From NCBI RefSeq assembly GCF_965363235.1, contig NC_134850.1, positions 43,954,602-44,018,601 of the forward strand: 64,000 bases of DNA, in the 5' to 3' direction. The translations under genes and the position numbers were made by a program. This DNA is from Mytilus galloprovincialis (taxonomy: Eukaryota > Mollusca > Bivalvia > Mytilida > Mytilidae). This document shows positions 22,101 to 33,281 of this stretch, in pieces; within the stretch, counting starts at the first letter, position 1; each line of letters opens with the position of its first letter. The notes beneath the pieces are model-generated. The model saw nothing but the letters and a program-made list of their open reading frames with translations. It ran no database searches and was not told where the DNA came from.

Positions 22101-23822
22101 CTATTTGCGAATAAAACCGCGCTGATTCAAAAGTTACATTAGCCCTGTCTTGATTTTCAATGAATAAAAGATACTTTTCTCGAGATGCAAATCCACCAGT
22201 GGCATAAAACGAGACACCTAAAGCTCGTTCTCTCCCAAACAGCTCACTAGCTACAATGATTTCCTGGTAGGCTACAACGTCTTTCCATACAGAACCTGTG
22301 CTAGATTCACTCACCGAGTCGTAAAGCCATTTAAGCAAAACAAGAATTATATTTGAGTAAAAATTCAATTCGGCTTCTACAGACTGGTTGTAAACGTCTA
22401 ACTGATACCTGTGTTTATTCAGATACGACAGAAACCGCTCTGGTGTTTCCATATCCGATATGATGTCATCCCCCTTCGGCCAGTTTGATAAATTTTGAAC
22501 TGCTAGGTCAGTATCAGGATATCGTTGAAGCAAGAAATCTTTAGTCTCTGGTTTGATGTTGCTTACATATAAAGCGCTCATGTCGCGCTCAAACTGAATA
22601 GAACGCAATAATGCGCCTAACTCAATGCTAAAGACAAGTAATTGACGGACGTTAGATGAACTAATGTAATTACCGACAGCTATAGCAAATGTATTAGCTG
22701 TCATTCCTGTGATGACTAGCACGGGTAACATTACTACTGATAACATCTTTATCATCTGTTTACGCTTTCCAGCGTCTGTGATTGGATTTCCTGAAAGAAC
22801 ATAACCATTTTCTTATATAGATTAGACCATTTTGTTTATAAATTAGACCGTTGGTTTTCCTGTTTGAATGGTTTTACATAAGTGATTTTGGGGGCTCTTT
22901 ATAACTTGCTGTTCGGTGTGAGCCCAGGCTCCTTGTTGAAGACCGTACCTTGACCTATAATGGTTTAATTTTATGAATTGTGACCTGGATGGATAGTTGT
23001 CCGATTGGCACTCAAACCACATCTTCCTATATTTATTGCAGGAGTACTGCAAGATTAATAATTGGAATTTCAGTAAAATCTGCAAACAGGTATGTATCTG
23101 ATATCAAAAGCGAATAAAGACGTAGTCAACAAACAGAAGAAATCTGAAGTTCTTAAACAATATGTATGACTTGATTTAAAATAAAGTATATCTAACTTAT
23201 GTAGTAAATCTCTTAAAGACTTAACTGGATAAGTTAATCATACTTTTAATCTTAAAAAATCAATGGACCAATAGTGGTCTTACCATAAATCTAGATTAGA
23301 CTATATACAGCTGTTGTGCAGTGTTGGCCAGTTATTAGCAATAAAATATATGGGACGAGTCATGTGGTAAATATTACGAAATAAGTATGACTACTTATAC
23401 ATTTGATATCTTTACAAAAGGCGTGTTTTTCCTCTTGTCCAATCGATGTGGTTCAATAACTTATACTTATAAAGTTCTAAGTTAAGTTTCAGTTTATATT
23501 CTGTTTTAATACATTTGTACTAAAGGAGTTTGACATATCTTATAGTATTACCCGTTCAATAATTTAATAGGAAATAAAGTCACATGTTTATGTCTGTAAC
23601 GAATAATATCGCTTTTCTTATGATAATGCATTAGAAAGTTTTTATTTCATACATACCTCTGCAGAGAATATCGCATTTTGTTGGAGTCTGTCTGACATTA
23701 AGCATATCCATAATGGCCACGTTCAGCTCCGACGGGGACTGTGATAGAATGGATGTCTTGGAATTTGATCTATCAACAATGCCTTCGGCATCGGATGGGT
23801 GAACTCGTTTACATGAATTCAT
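16098..23822 (-). CDS. NIT-domain transmembrane guanylyl cyclase, copy A (8 coding exons)
   Basis: Predicted to make cGMP from GTP at the membrane under control of an extracellular NIT (nitrate/nitrite-sensing type) domain. Annelid NIT-domain guanylyl cyclases are reported in nitric-oxide signalling. Exons (minus): 23822-23657, 22790-21746, 19741-19449, 19013-18876, 18369-18271, 17883-17792, 16486-16345, 16123-16098. All junctions are GT-AG and phase-consistent, giving 666 aa. Helices at ~71-93 and ~366-388 flank the NIT region; a linker helix (404-434) leads to the cyclase domain. Metal Asp451 and Asp495 and the guanine-selecting Glu491 and Cys563 are present. The usual transition-state Asn and Arg are Arg570 and Lys574, and the MKGKGK loop is replaced (FPGMTG). 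No ligand-binding-protein or kinase-homology domain is present. A likely poly(A) signal lies at 15989-15994 (complement). The start codon is the first ATG and is shared in context with copy B. Confidence 0.92.
16345..16486 (-). CDS. NIT-cyclase A, exon 7
   Basis: 142 nt, from acceptor TTTTTTTTCAG to donor GTAAAT. Encodes [20 protein letters not shown] and a Ser/Glu-rich tail. Without splicing the frame would stop at 16325. The same exon length in copy B (142) argues that the donor is used. Confidence 0.85.
16795..16990 (-). repeat. Dispersed repeat in intron 7 of NIT-cyclase A region
   Basis: Reverse complement of 33755-33880 (GACATTTACATCAACAGTTA, AACAACACGAACTCCACTAA), followed by a GGAAGGGTAAGCA segment next to the RT fragment. 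The strictly containing intron is 16487-17791. Confidence 0.55.
16993..17478 (-). pseudogene. RT fragment (C-terminal half) in an intron of NIT-cyclase A
   Basis: 161 codons homologous to the second half of the RT at 12218-13284: [63 protein letters not shown] and [20 protein letters not shown]. The catalytic DD motif and everything before it are absent, so this is a 5'-truncated insertion. It lies in the intron 16487-17791, in the same orientation as the host gene. Confidence 0.85.
17622..17680 (+). repeat. Truncated copy of hammerhead-like dispersed repeat
   Basis: CGAGCGTCACTAATGAGTCT followed directly by GGCGCAC and then AATCCTGGTA. The internal hairpin and GAAAC have been lost. Confidence 0.6.
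17792..17883 (-). CDS. NIT-cyclase A, exon 6
   Basis: 92 nt, ends in phase 0. Encodes [20 protein letters not shown] and then [11 protein letters not shown], the late cyclase fold. Confidence 0.9.
18271..18369 (-). CDS. NIT-cyclase A, exon 5: degenerate transition-state site
   Basis: 99 nt. Encodes [20 protein letters not shown] and then [12 protein letters not shown]. Cys563 is kept. Arg570 stands where homodimeric guanylyl cyclases have Asn, and Lys574 where they have Arg. Confidence 0.92.
18640..18800 (-). repeat. Dispersed repeat with CTGATGAAGG motif
   Basis: On the minus strand it reads CCTGATGAAGGTAAATCCAG then AAAAGCGCTTCGGGCGC. Diverged copies lie at 24270-24440 (plus) and 44095-44170 (minus). 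It is inside the intron between exons 5 and 4 of NIT-cyclase A. Confidence 0.55.
18876..19013 (-). CDS. NIT-cyclase A, exon 4
   Basis: 138 nt, phase 1 to phase 1. Encodes [20 protein letters not shown] to [10 protein letters not shown], the middle of the cyclase fold. Confidence 0.92.
19449..19741 (-). CDS. NIT-cyclase A, exon 3: linker helix and cyclase core
   Basis: 293 nt. Contains the signalling helix [20 protein letters not shown], then [11 protein letters not shown] with metal Asp451, and [15 protein letters not shown] with guanine-selecting Glu491 and metal Asp495. Confidence 0.93.
20085..20200 (+). repeat. Dispersed repeat (TTTGATGTGTTTGAGC family)
   Basis: ATTCGTTTGATGTGTTTGAG with the downstream TTTTGCCATTTGATT; partial copy in intron 2 of NIT-cyclase A. 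Confidence 0.6.
20921..21429 (+). mobile_element. RT-element 3' tail copy in intron 2 of NIT-cyclase A
   Basis: Closely matches 13420-13919 (tail of the RT element), from TTTAATTGAAGTCTGGAGCT to CCATTCTCAATTTTAT. TATCAG occurs just before and just after, a likely 6-bp target-site duplication. It is antisense to the host gene. Confidence 0.85.
21746..22790 (-). CDS. NIT-cyclase A, exon 2: TM1, NIT sensor, TM2
   Basis: 1045 nt, acceptor TTCTTTCAG, donor GTAAAT. It holds the complete extracellular module on one exon: helix [23 protein letters not shown]-type helical domain ([10 protein letters not shown] and [19 protein letters not shown] are diagnostic-looking), and exit helix [20 protein letters not shown]. 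About 93% identical in protein to exon 2 of copy B, despite many silent differences. Confidence 0.92.
22845..23050 (+). repeat. Dispersed mussel repeat (GGATAGTTGTC family)
   Basis: Diverged copy with GTTTGAATGGTTTTACAT, GGATAGTTGTCCGATTGGCA and an ACCACATCTTCC-type end. Related to 27305-27535 and 48030-48100. Confidence 0.5.
23657..23822 (-). CDS. NIT-cyclase A, coding exon 1
   Basis: Starts [14 protein letters not shown] and ends with TGCAGAG then donor GTATGT (phase 1). Residues 1-55 form a short Ser-rich cytosolic leader containing SQSPSELN and RQTPTKCD. The paralogue's exon 1 is 6 nt shorter. A 5' non-coding exon may exist but is not visible. Confidence 0.85.
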
Positions 23823-26460
23823 TTTTTATATGGATTGGTAAATCTAGAGAGAGAGCAAAAATCTATTTAACTGACCTTTAAGTCGTAATAATAGTCTACG
23901 ATGTATATTAAAACGAATTATTAACTGTATTTTTATATGCCCTGTGACGAACAGTATGAGTATTGATAATCTTCTTAAAATTGTAAGTACGATTTAATCA
24001 CATGGCTGTTCAAAATAAGATATCTCATCAGCGGTAATTGTTGTCTCAACATTCTTTTTTGTCAATTTTTCATTTAGATTAGGCAGCATCTTGGGCAATA
24101 TTTGTGAGAATGTTTCTTAAATGTTGTGTTGATATCGCTGCTGGTAAGGTGGATTATCTATCACCGAGAGTATAATTAGTTCAGTAGCCAGTACTTCGGT
24201 ATTGGCATGATTCCTTTAAAAAAAATCTGAAAATGTCTATTAATAAATTTAGAAAATATCAAGAAAGAACTGTTTCAACTCCCTCAGGCAAAGTTGACCT
24301 AAGATGGATTTGGATGTTTAAAATCCTTTTTGATCATACATTTTTTAAACATGTTCCTGTTCTTATACACCATTTGATTTCAAAAATTCGGCTTTGAGCC
24401 TTCCTATTGAAGGTAAATCTATATAAGTGCTTCGCATGTATACATTTTAAAAAGGTGTTGCTTTCATTCGATTTCGGTTTTTCTAGTAATGCCTTTGAGT
24501 TTGACTTTGAGATTACCTTTGAAGCTGAAGTGTCAGCATTTACGGAAAGTACACTAGTGGAAACTAACTAGATATTAAGTACACAGTATTTGTAATTTAC
24601 TTATGATATTAAACAATGAATTCTGAAACAACCATCACTTGGAATAAATGATTGATGGCTCAACCAAGTGGTTTTTTTTATATTATAAATCTTTTATTTC
24701 CACATTTTTGTTTAAAATGTCTATTTAATCAAATATAATACTCAAGTTGGTTTTTTTTTCGTATTTGGTAAAGAAAAATAACAACTCACCTCTTCTACCA
24801 TTTAACATATACAGGAACACGGTACGATATTTCCGTGTCTATGGAAACGGTTTTTATGAAAATTTATTGATTTTAAAAGTTGTCCCAGTAGTGTAAATTG
24901 GTGTTTGCTTTAAGGCGGTATTTGATCTCTAAATGTGTTAAAATAGCAGCTGATTTTTCTTTTACGTAAATTATTTGATCGGTACTATAGATTTTTTCCT
25001 GTTAAAAGATGATGAAATTATAACAAACGCTAAGAATATAAATAAGTATAATTGAGGAGATATGATGACAGTCAGCATTTGATCAGTCTCACAGTAATAA
25101 CGAAATAAAGATATTCATCAATATTTAGAAAAGAAATGTTAGTTTTACGGATGAATATATGGAGCAATATAATTTGGACACCTGATCTAAGAAAAATCAG
25201 TTGTTACGTAGCTCTGACCCATAAACACGTTGAAACTGACGTATTTACCCAAAAATGCCATTTAACACATAGCTTACTGTATAATAAGTTATGAGCAAAG
25301 GTTATACCAAAAGTATTTTACCGCATAGACTTCTTTTTATAAGACATATTGTAACGGATTATTTAATATATATAAGCATTGACTCCTGTCCAAATATGAT
25401 AAGCGTCTCGACTTCAAACCGAGGCTATTTTTAGGGCAGATTTTGCAGTTTTTGTACGAAACGCACGAAATTTGAAGTAAAAAAGCAAATATGTGAGACT
25501 AAATTCACAAATATAAATGCTAAACATATAATGGACTAAAGTCTTTTGAACATTTGAAGGTTGTTGTTTAATAGATTTGTCAAACCTTTTGATTTTTTAT
25601 TTTAATAGGCCAAAATGTTTGTCTTATCGTTACTTCTTTTGTGTTTTAAAATCAATACAGGGGTGAAGTACTTATTTCTGGATTAAAATGCCCTCGGGTA
25701 ATAACAGCAGTAGTATCCACCTAGTGCTTGAATTAAAAAAAATAACACTGCATAAATGATAAGCATCTGCAGCACTTGCCTGGACTTACCATTATCAGAA
25801 AAGCTCAAAAGCAAAATTGTTTAAGTCGGAGAAATGTTAATACTTGCGTATATATATATATCAATCAAAGGATCCTAACTTTGGGAAAATTTCTGAAGTA
25901 TATGTCATAAAATTAAGCCAGTGGAAAAGAACTAACCACTAGGCTGGTAATACCCTCGAAGCATAACATTCAACATGCAGCGGTTATAGATATGCTTGTA
26001 GTGTCAAATAACCTACTTTACGTCGATATCTAAATAATTTACACGTGCATTATGCTTGATAATATTATTATTTTATAAGATAGTGCGAAGAAAATAATAT
26101 TTGTCCAATTAGACAACATCTCAATAACATAAACAAAATATCTAGAGGTCAATATCGGTTGTCACCAATATGATATTATACAATTATTAATATATAATAA
26201 TAGAAAGCCTTGAGGTGTCCAATTATCAAGAAAATTGTGGGATAAGTTTAACATTTATGATCAAGTATCTTAAATGACAAACATATAGAAAGATAGCTAA
26301 AGATAGCTACTGGTGAGGTTCCTCACTTGGGGTTTTACTTTTATTTATTATTTAATCATCATTCTATTGAATCAAGATCAGTTGAACGGCAAAAGATACA
26401 TCAGTTTTGTATATTCATGTTAGTTGGATGTTTATTTCAAAAATGGACAATCATACAACT
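23823..26460. other. 5' flank of NIT-cyclase A; AT-rich with repeat fragments
   Basis: Holds the presumed promoter region of copy A (no motif can be assigned with confidence), a diverged dispersed repeat at 24160-24470, and otherwise unremarkable AT-rich DNA. No coding exon recognised. Confidence 0.4.
24160..24470 (+). repeat. Composite dispersed repeat remnants
   Basis: Contains GTAGCCAGTACTTCGGTATT (compare 45.3 kb) and CTCCCTCAGGCAAAGTTGAC with AAGGTAAAT and GTGCTTCGCATGTA (inverse of 18640-18800). Confidence 0.5.
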
Positions 26461-26538
26461 TCTTCACTTTTACCGAACTCCTAGGGAAATTCAAAAGCTT
26501 CTTCACTTTTACCGAACTCCTAGGGAAATTCAAAAGCT
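26461..26538. repeat. 39-bp tandem duplication
   Basis: Two perfect 39-bp units starting TCTTCACTTTTACCGAACTC. The length is a multiple of three, so a 114-codon frame reads through, but that frame has no similarity I recognise. Confidence 0.85.
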
Positions 26539-27304
26539 CAAAAACATCAAACGAATGGAACAATTAACATATTACTTCGTACAGGGATTGGTATCGGTAT
26601 TCAAAAGAAAACATACAGGCTTATACTTGTTTACGCCAAACGCATGTCGTCCTTATAAGACTCACCAATGACGGTGACGAATTTAAAAAAAAAGAAAAAA
26701 GCCAAGTGTTGATAGTTTATCCGAACCGAACAAGCATCTAGGAATGTAAATTAGATATATTTTTTTGCATACTAGTATTTCTTTATGCAACAAGGAGCTA
26801 CTTTGACGGTAAAAAACTATGTGTTTTTCAAAACGTTCTGATCAGCAACTATTTAGAAATGATAATAACAGTTGTATTGGAAACTTATTAATGCAAAAGA
26901 TGCAAATAATCAGTGGGGAATTTCAAAATTGAAACTTAGAACACACGACAAAGGAAATAACAATCGAAATGGAGAAACACATTCGATACTCAGTAATGAG
27001 GAAATGTGTATTCATAATAATAATAAGTGATGTATGCAATTGCTAACATCCACTTTATTAGATAGAACTTTGGTGGAGACTTGTCTCACTGGTTATTATA
27101 CCGCCGTTGTAAACAATCGATATCCAAACAACGTTATTTTCATTTTGGTGTACGCACCATGAAATCCTTAGAATCCTTTAACTCCGAAACAGTGAATTAT
27201 TCACAGAATATTTCAAATTGTTTATGACTATACTAAAACCTCAAAACTTACAAATCAATCAAGCAGATTTGATTTGGTACTTTGTTGATGTGTTACATAT
27301 TTGT

Positions 27305-27535
27305 TATTCGTTAAATTTTTGTACATAAATTAGGCAGTTTGTTTTCTTGTTTAAATTGTTTTTTATTTGTTATTTTGATGCCATTTTTAGCTGACTATGC
27401 GGTATGGGCTTTGCTCATTGTTGAAGGCCATACGGTTACTTATAGTTGTTACTTTCTGTGTCATTGTGGAGAGTATTCTCATTTGCAGTTTGCAATCATA
27501 CCACGTCTCTTTTTTATTTATAATAAATGAAAATA
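27305..27535 (+). repeat. Dispersed mussel repeat (GACTATGCGGTATGGGC family)
   Basis: Contains AGCTGACTATGCGGTATGGG, CTTTGCTCATTGTTGAAGGC and CAATCATACCACGTCT. Inverse or partial copies are at 29760-29830, 30440-30660, 40256-40355 and 53630-53720. Confidence 0.7.
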
Positions 27536-28059
27536 TTTGATATCATCTGTCATGGATTAGGTTTATCAGAATATATCATTTGTATGTGTCATTTTTTTAA
27601 TTTTACTGAGTTCAAAGTCTGATCAATTTCGTTTAAACAGAAATATGCCGTTTCTTTAGGACATGTTATCAGAACTATGACCAAGAAAATCCGTAAGGAA
27701 AACGAAGAACATGAAGAAGAAGATATCACAATTTCAATACCGAAAATAAAAGAGAGCAACACGACTCGAAAACTGGAGATGAATTCATGTACTATTTTGC
27801 TTATTCACTTAGTCCAACTTTATAAGCAATGCGCTCTTACTCATATTATACAATATCGTATTAAAATTACTAAACATCCAAAAGATTATGGAAGTATGTA
27901 TGATTATGTATAAAGAAACATGATAAATAAGCTTCAGTTTTATGACATGGTATCTAGCAAAATATAACTATTGGATTTCATAAAACGCCATTTGCAACCT
28001 TCTGTGCAATCGTAAAGATTGTGAATATAGTATAATGTACTGAAAGTAGTTAAACAATT

Positions 28060-28720
28060 TAATTCACGACAGGTGTCACATATAAATGATCAGCTAATCC
28101 TTTTGGAGCACCTGAAATCACCCCGCATTTTTACATTGGTTCGTTTCAATATTCAGTATTTAGTTTTCTATGTTTTGTTTTCATATGACGTGGCTCTATA
28201 CTTATACATCTCGTCATTGTGTTACTGTTCTATGTTTTTTTTTTGTAACCTTGTCTTTCATTTTTGCTAATGGGCTTTGTCTATATGCCTCTTTGTGCTT
28301 CTTTCTTACATATTTGTTTGGTTTTTGTATTGATTAAGATTATAACACAATGATGACTGCTATTACACAATTTTTGACATTTTTACCTATTATGTTTATT
28401 TGTTTTGTTTGCACATCGTTTTCAATATAATGGAATTTGATGCGACTGTCATACAAGTGAGAGGTTTAGTTGACTATAAAACCAAATTTAATCAAAAAAT
28501 TTCTACATTAGAAATGCATGTACCAAGTCAGGATTATGACAGTTGTAATCCATTCGTTTGATGTGTTTGAGCTTTTGAATTTGCAATTTGACATTTTTCG
28601 TTTTGAATTGTCTTCGGCGTTTTTCCAAGGATGTTATCAGTTTGTCTCGAACTCTGTGTTTGAATACTCCATTTGTTATAGTCTGCCTTTATTAAGTTTT
28701 CCATATGTGTAAATTAAAAA
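28060..28720 (+). repeat. Two adjacent dispersed repeats
   Basis: 28090-28310 carries GGAGCACCTGAAATCACC and TTTAGTTTTCTATGTTTTG. 28330-28700 is a near full-length copy of the TTTGATGTGTTTGAGC family (TTGATTAAGATTATAACACA to the TTTTCCATATG end). Confidence 0.6.
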
Positions 28721-28739
28721 TTTATTGATTGAAAAATTA

Positions 28740-31700
28740 ACATAAAAAAATGACTGGCTTTTTAATTTATAAAAACAAATTTCATTTTGACAAAATTGTA
28801 AATTGGAAAACTAAGGGGACTTGGAATGATTCTGAAAAGAAAAAATCCACCACACCAAAGGATGTGGGGAAAAAATTCTATACCGTATGATAACCTATGA
28901 CCGATAATGTCTGTGTTAATTTGTCTCTTTAGCCGAGTTGTCTCATTTGCATCATATCACATTTTCTCATTTTTACATATATCACCTTAGGGCTGCGCTA
29001 TCATGGCTACATCTGAAACATTTTAAAATAGAAATCAACGGCCTGATAAATGCTTAAACAAAACCGAAAATAAAAAGCATCAATCAATGACAAGCATTGA
29101 GTTACAATTCTCAACTCACTAGCGATCTATGTTCGTGGTCTGAGGTATTGTCGTCTGATCATTTATTTTACCGAGTGTGACCTATACAAAATTGTGACAT
29201 TTTTGTTAGATTTTTATGACGGGTAATGCATGCATATCAGGATACAGTTACTACGCAGCTGGTCCATGCAATGCCTTCTGCATTGAAGTGTTACCTTGAT
29301 TTGTCTCTATTTAATCGATTTTAAAAATTTTAACATAGGTTAACTCTTGCCGACTTAATTTCCGGGCTACTGACAGGCAAATAAAAAAGTGTTACATGTT
29401 TATGGGCGTACAATCCTAACCTTTATATAGGACAACACAATTTGTAAGAGTGGTCGGGAAACGCTTTACTTCTCAGATCGTCATAAGAAATATTGATCAA
29501 AAAAAGACAAAAGACACAAATGACCGATCACAAAGAACTAGCAGTTATTGAAGCTAGTTCAATACCAATTACACTGTCCCTTTGGTATATCAAGCCCTTC
29601 TTTTACAGCTTAGACACAAATTAAGTAGTTCTAGATTACAATACCATTCAGCAAACATTAAACCGATTGAGTGTAAAGACGTAAAAATTGGACATGTACC
29701 ATGCCCAAATAAAAGTATACAGAATGATTCACCAGATTTCAAATTTATTTGAATGTAAGTATTTAAAAGCAACCGTACGGCCTTCGACAATGAGTTTACC
29801 TATACCGTAAAGTCGGTATTAACTGGTATTCCATCGCAATGTTTATTCATTTGTACACACTCACATGATGAGTTTATTCACATCTTTTTGTCAATGAATG
29901 CGTCTGTCCTGATATAATGGTGTGGTAACAATCTCAGTTCCTACTGCACGAATCAGTACGTGCCGTAAATGTTTGTCTTCAATAGTTCATTTTTTTATAA
30001 ATTATCCATGCCGTTTATATTTTCTTCTTGATTTGTCTCCCATTTTGTCCAATTTCTAAAGCTTACTTTACAAATTGGAGTTCGGTCAAAGTTTAATCTT
30101 TGTCACTTGAATTTTGAATGGATAGCTGTATCTATCATACAATTCTTCATTTTATTTTTTTCTGAAATACCTTAATGAAAAACTTAGAGACGTGTAGGTT
30201 GCCAACTAATCTAAACGTTTTGGAGCATTAAAACAAAACAAAAAAAAGCTATTGCCAATGAGACAAGTATTCACGTAAGTTCAAATGTTTTTTTTTAAGT
30301 GGATGAAAGCAATTATAGGCAATCGTATGGCCTTTAACAACATGAAGATCCAATACCGTCTAATCTATACAAGGCGTTGTCAGTTTGTTTTAGATTTATG
30401 AGTTTGACTGTCCCTTTGGTATCTTTCGTCCCTCTTTTTCTATACAAGGCCCGACGTGATAAATATGAAACAATTTAATTGAAAACACTAACGACCTAAT
30501 TTATATTCAAATATAACGATGAACACTTAACCAACTAAAATCACTGAACTAAAGGCACCGAATTTCGGTCAGATACATCAAGAATGTTATTGGGTTAAAC
30601 ATGTTTGCTTGCGTTAAACCCTCCACTAACTTGGAACAGGTGTGTAACGGTACAATATATATATCGATAAGGTAATCGTTATAGTTTTTGTTTTTGGCTG
30701 TTGAGCTTCCAATATCAATTATTACATGTATGTACACTAAATAACACATTGGTATAGTGATCCTTCAGTGTATATTGACGGAGACTTTAACTGTACAAAA
30801 ACAATCTCGATGAATATTTACCACTAATTTTATTTCACAATGCTAAAACGAAATATGAAGATTCCTATAAAACTAGGACAAAATTTAGAATAATGTAAAT
30901 AAATATACTCACTTTTAAAATGATCAACATATTTATTTTTGTCGAGAGAAAGCTTAAAAACTGATAGACCATTGTAATATTGATGAATTCAATCAAATGT
31001 AGATTGAAGTATTTTATTTTTAACAACAAGTTTTACAAACTAATTAAATCTTAAGGGATTAAAAATGCTTTCTTAGATTGTTATAAAACAGTAGCATATT
31101 ATTACCAATTATGTGATCACGCCAAATGTTTTACGAATTGCTGTTAATAACTGGAATAGTCTTCAAAAGGTTTTTACGACATGTACTTCTACCAAAACCT
31201 TGACAAAAATTTGGAAAATAAAAAAGATACATAAAACATTACTTCAATGATAAACTGTTAACAAGTTAATTTTGGAATATTTTAAGAAGGTTACATTATT
31301 TTTGCAATGGTTACCAAGTGTTTTACCTTTAAACATCAGTACCGACCAAGGTATATGAAATCCCATATAGTTCTTATTACCATGTGTAAACTTCTGGAAT
31401 ACTTTTCATCACTTATACGCATTACCAAAAGTTCAGATGGCTTAAAAACAAAATTGACTTACATTAAAGGCACCGAATCGACCGTTTGATGTTGTTGTAT
31501 GGCCAGTCAAGGCCTTTTAAACACAATCATTATCAATATATCCGATTCTCGTTTCAATTTGACTAATTAGCGAAATATCATATCTTCAGAAGGAGTTTAA
31601 TGATAAAAAAATGTGAACAGTTATATGAACTTTAGAACATTATATAATAAACCTTTATGAATATTGGTGTAGGTGAAGATGAAAAAAAACTTGCCATGAA

Positions 31701-32210
31701 GTAAAATATTTTTGTACGAGAGACTTAGGACCACTTGCATACAAATATTATTTTTTTAATACTTCGCTTGTATGATACATTAATACTATTCTTGTGCTAT
31801 ATTGTATATACATGTTGAATATATTAATAAGGATAAAACACTTTTATACTTATTTCTGATACAAATAAACCATTAGAAATAGTATACTGTTCAAAAGTAA
31901 CATGAGTACATGTGTAAGTGAATGTGCCATAATTTCGTAATTTAGATAGAAACAATTATACACATAATGTCAATGTAACTACATGTATATGATTCAATTA
32001 CACTCTGAACTCCTTAAGCATAAAATCCACGCTTTCCCATATTTTCCAAAGTAGAAAACTAGTTGATGTAATACAATACCATATCATAACAACTGAGAAA
32101 TCAACATACTTGCGACATTGTTCATGGGAAACGTCAGTGGCATTGTAGAATGATGCGTTTTAATGAGATATTTCATAATCCACGTATACATTTCACAGGT
32201 TGACTGTGGT
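28740..32210. other. AT-rich intergenic DNA with repeat fragments
   Basis: Between the two cyclase genes. Fragments of dispersed repeats occur at 29760-29830, 30230-30430 (GTTGTCAGTTTGTTTTAGAT, TGACTGTCCCTTTGGTATCT) and 30440-30660. No exon with both splice sites was recognised. Confidence 0.4.
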
Positions 32211-32214
32211 ACAC

Positions 32215-32420
32215 TTATTTCAACATGTTTACCTATTATGTATGTTTGTTTTGTTCACATATTGTTGACAATTTAATGAAATTTTTTGCGACTGTCATAC
32301 AGGCGAGAGATTTACCTAGATTAAAAAAAATTTCAAGGGATTTTCCGTTTTGAATTTTCCTCAGAGTTCGTTACTTTTGTGATTTTACTTTTTATGTTCA
32401 AATGCTGCATAATTTGTAAT
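32215..32420 (+). repeat. Dispersed repeat copy (TTTGATGTGTTTGAGC family, deleted centre)
   Basis: Has the upstream part (TTTACCTATTATGTATGTTTG, GCGACTGTCATACA) and the downstream TTTTCCGTTTTGAATTTTCC, but lacks the central block. Confidence 0.55.
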
Positions 32421-33255
32421 TAAATATAATAATCAAAAACCTTTTTTGTTTACTTAAATATAAAAAGAGAGAAAGCAAAACAATACAAAACGTAACGAAA
32501 AGGAAACAAAAAAAGTAACGCAAATATATATTTAGAAACTTAAGGCTGCCAAAGCTGAATCAATAACAAGGCCTACTGTATTGTGTTTGACCTCTATGGT
32601 CAATTCTAGAAACAGTAGATGCAAATTCGGAGTGTGAAGTTTATCAACTAAAATCACAGTTGCGATTTTAAAAGCATCCGAATAACCTATAGTTTGGTAG
32701 CAATTTGTCAATGTTAGGATTTTTCGTCTTAATCTAAAACAAATAATTCTAGGGCAAATTTTCTCTTTTTTGTAAATATTTTGTTTGACGACTGTTTATG
32801 ATTTATGAACTTCATTTTGCATCATTAAATTTGCTCTTCTATAGAGTTTGTAAAACTTTTGTTTTGCCATACTTTCTATTTTTTGTAACTATGACAACCG
32901 AAGCTGACATTAGCTAGGATTAATATATTATATGTGAGATTATAAGGACAAATAAAAATAACATATCAGAATAACATACTAATAGCTTTAAAAAGATATG
33001 TACGATGTTGTTTGTAGTTCAAATAAATGGTGGGGAAACAATTGGGCTGAAAGTATTTAGTTCTGTTTAAGAAGCATTGACAATTACATTTTGTCTAGAT
33101 TATTACATTACTTTTGAGTCTACAATTAACTGATATCAAAAACATTTTTTTTTATATGACAGAAGCTTTGTCTTTCCGTTGAAATAGCTAAAAGTGTTGC
33201 TACTTCGGAACTGGAATCTTCGTTATGTCAGTAGCAGGTATGTATCATAGTATTG

Positions 33256-33281
33256 TTAGTGAGGAAAGTAGGACTTCAATC
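33256..33281 (-). CDS. NIT-cyclase B, exon 8 (26-nt terminal coding exon)
   Basis: Acceptor TAATTTTTGTTTCAG, then GLKSYFPH and TAA. Found by its match in length, phase and sequence to exon 8 of copy A. Confidence 0.78.

Noticed and set aside
16098..23822. Natriuretic-type receptor guanylyl cyclase
   Set aside because: No ANF-receptor ectodomain and no kinase-homology domain; the extracellular part is NIT-like.
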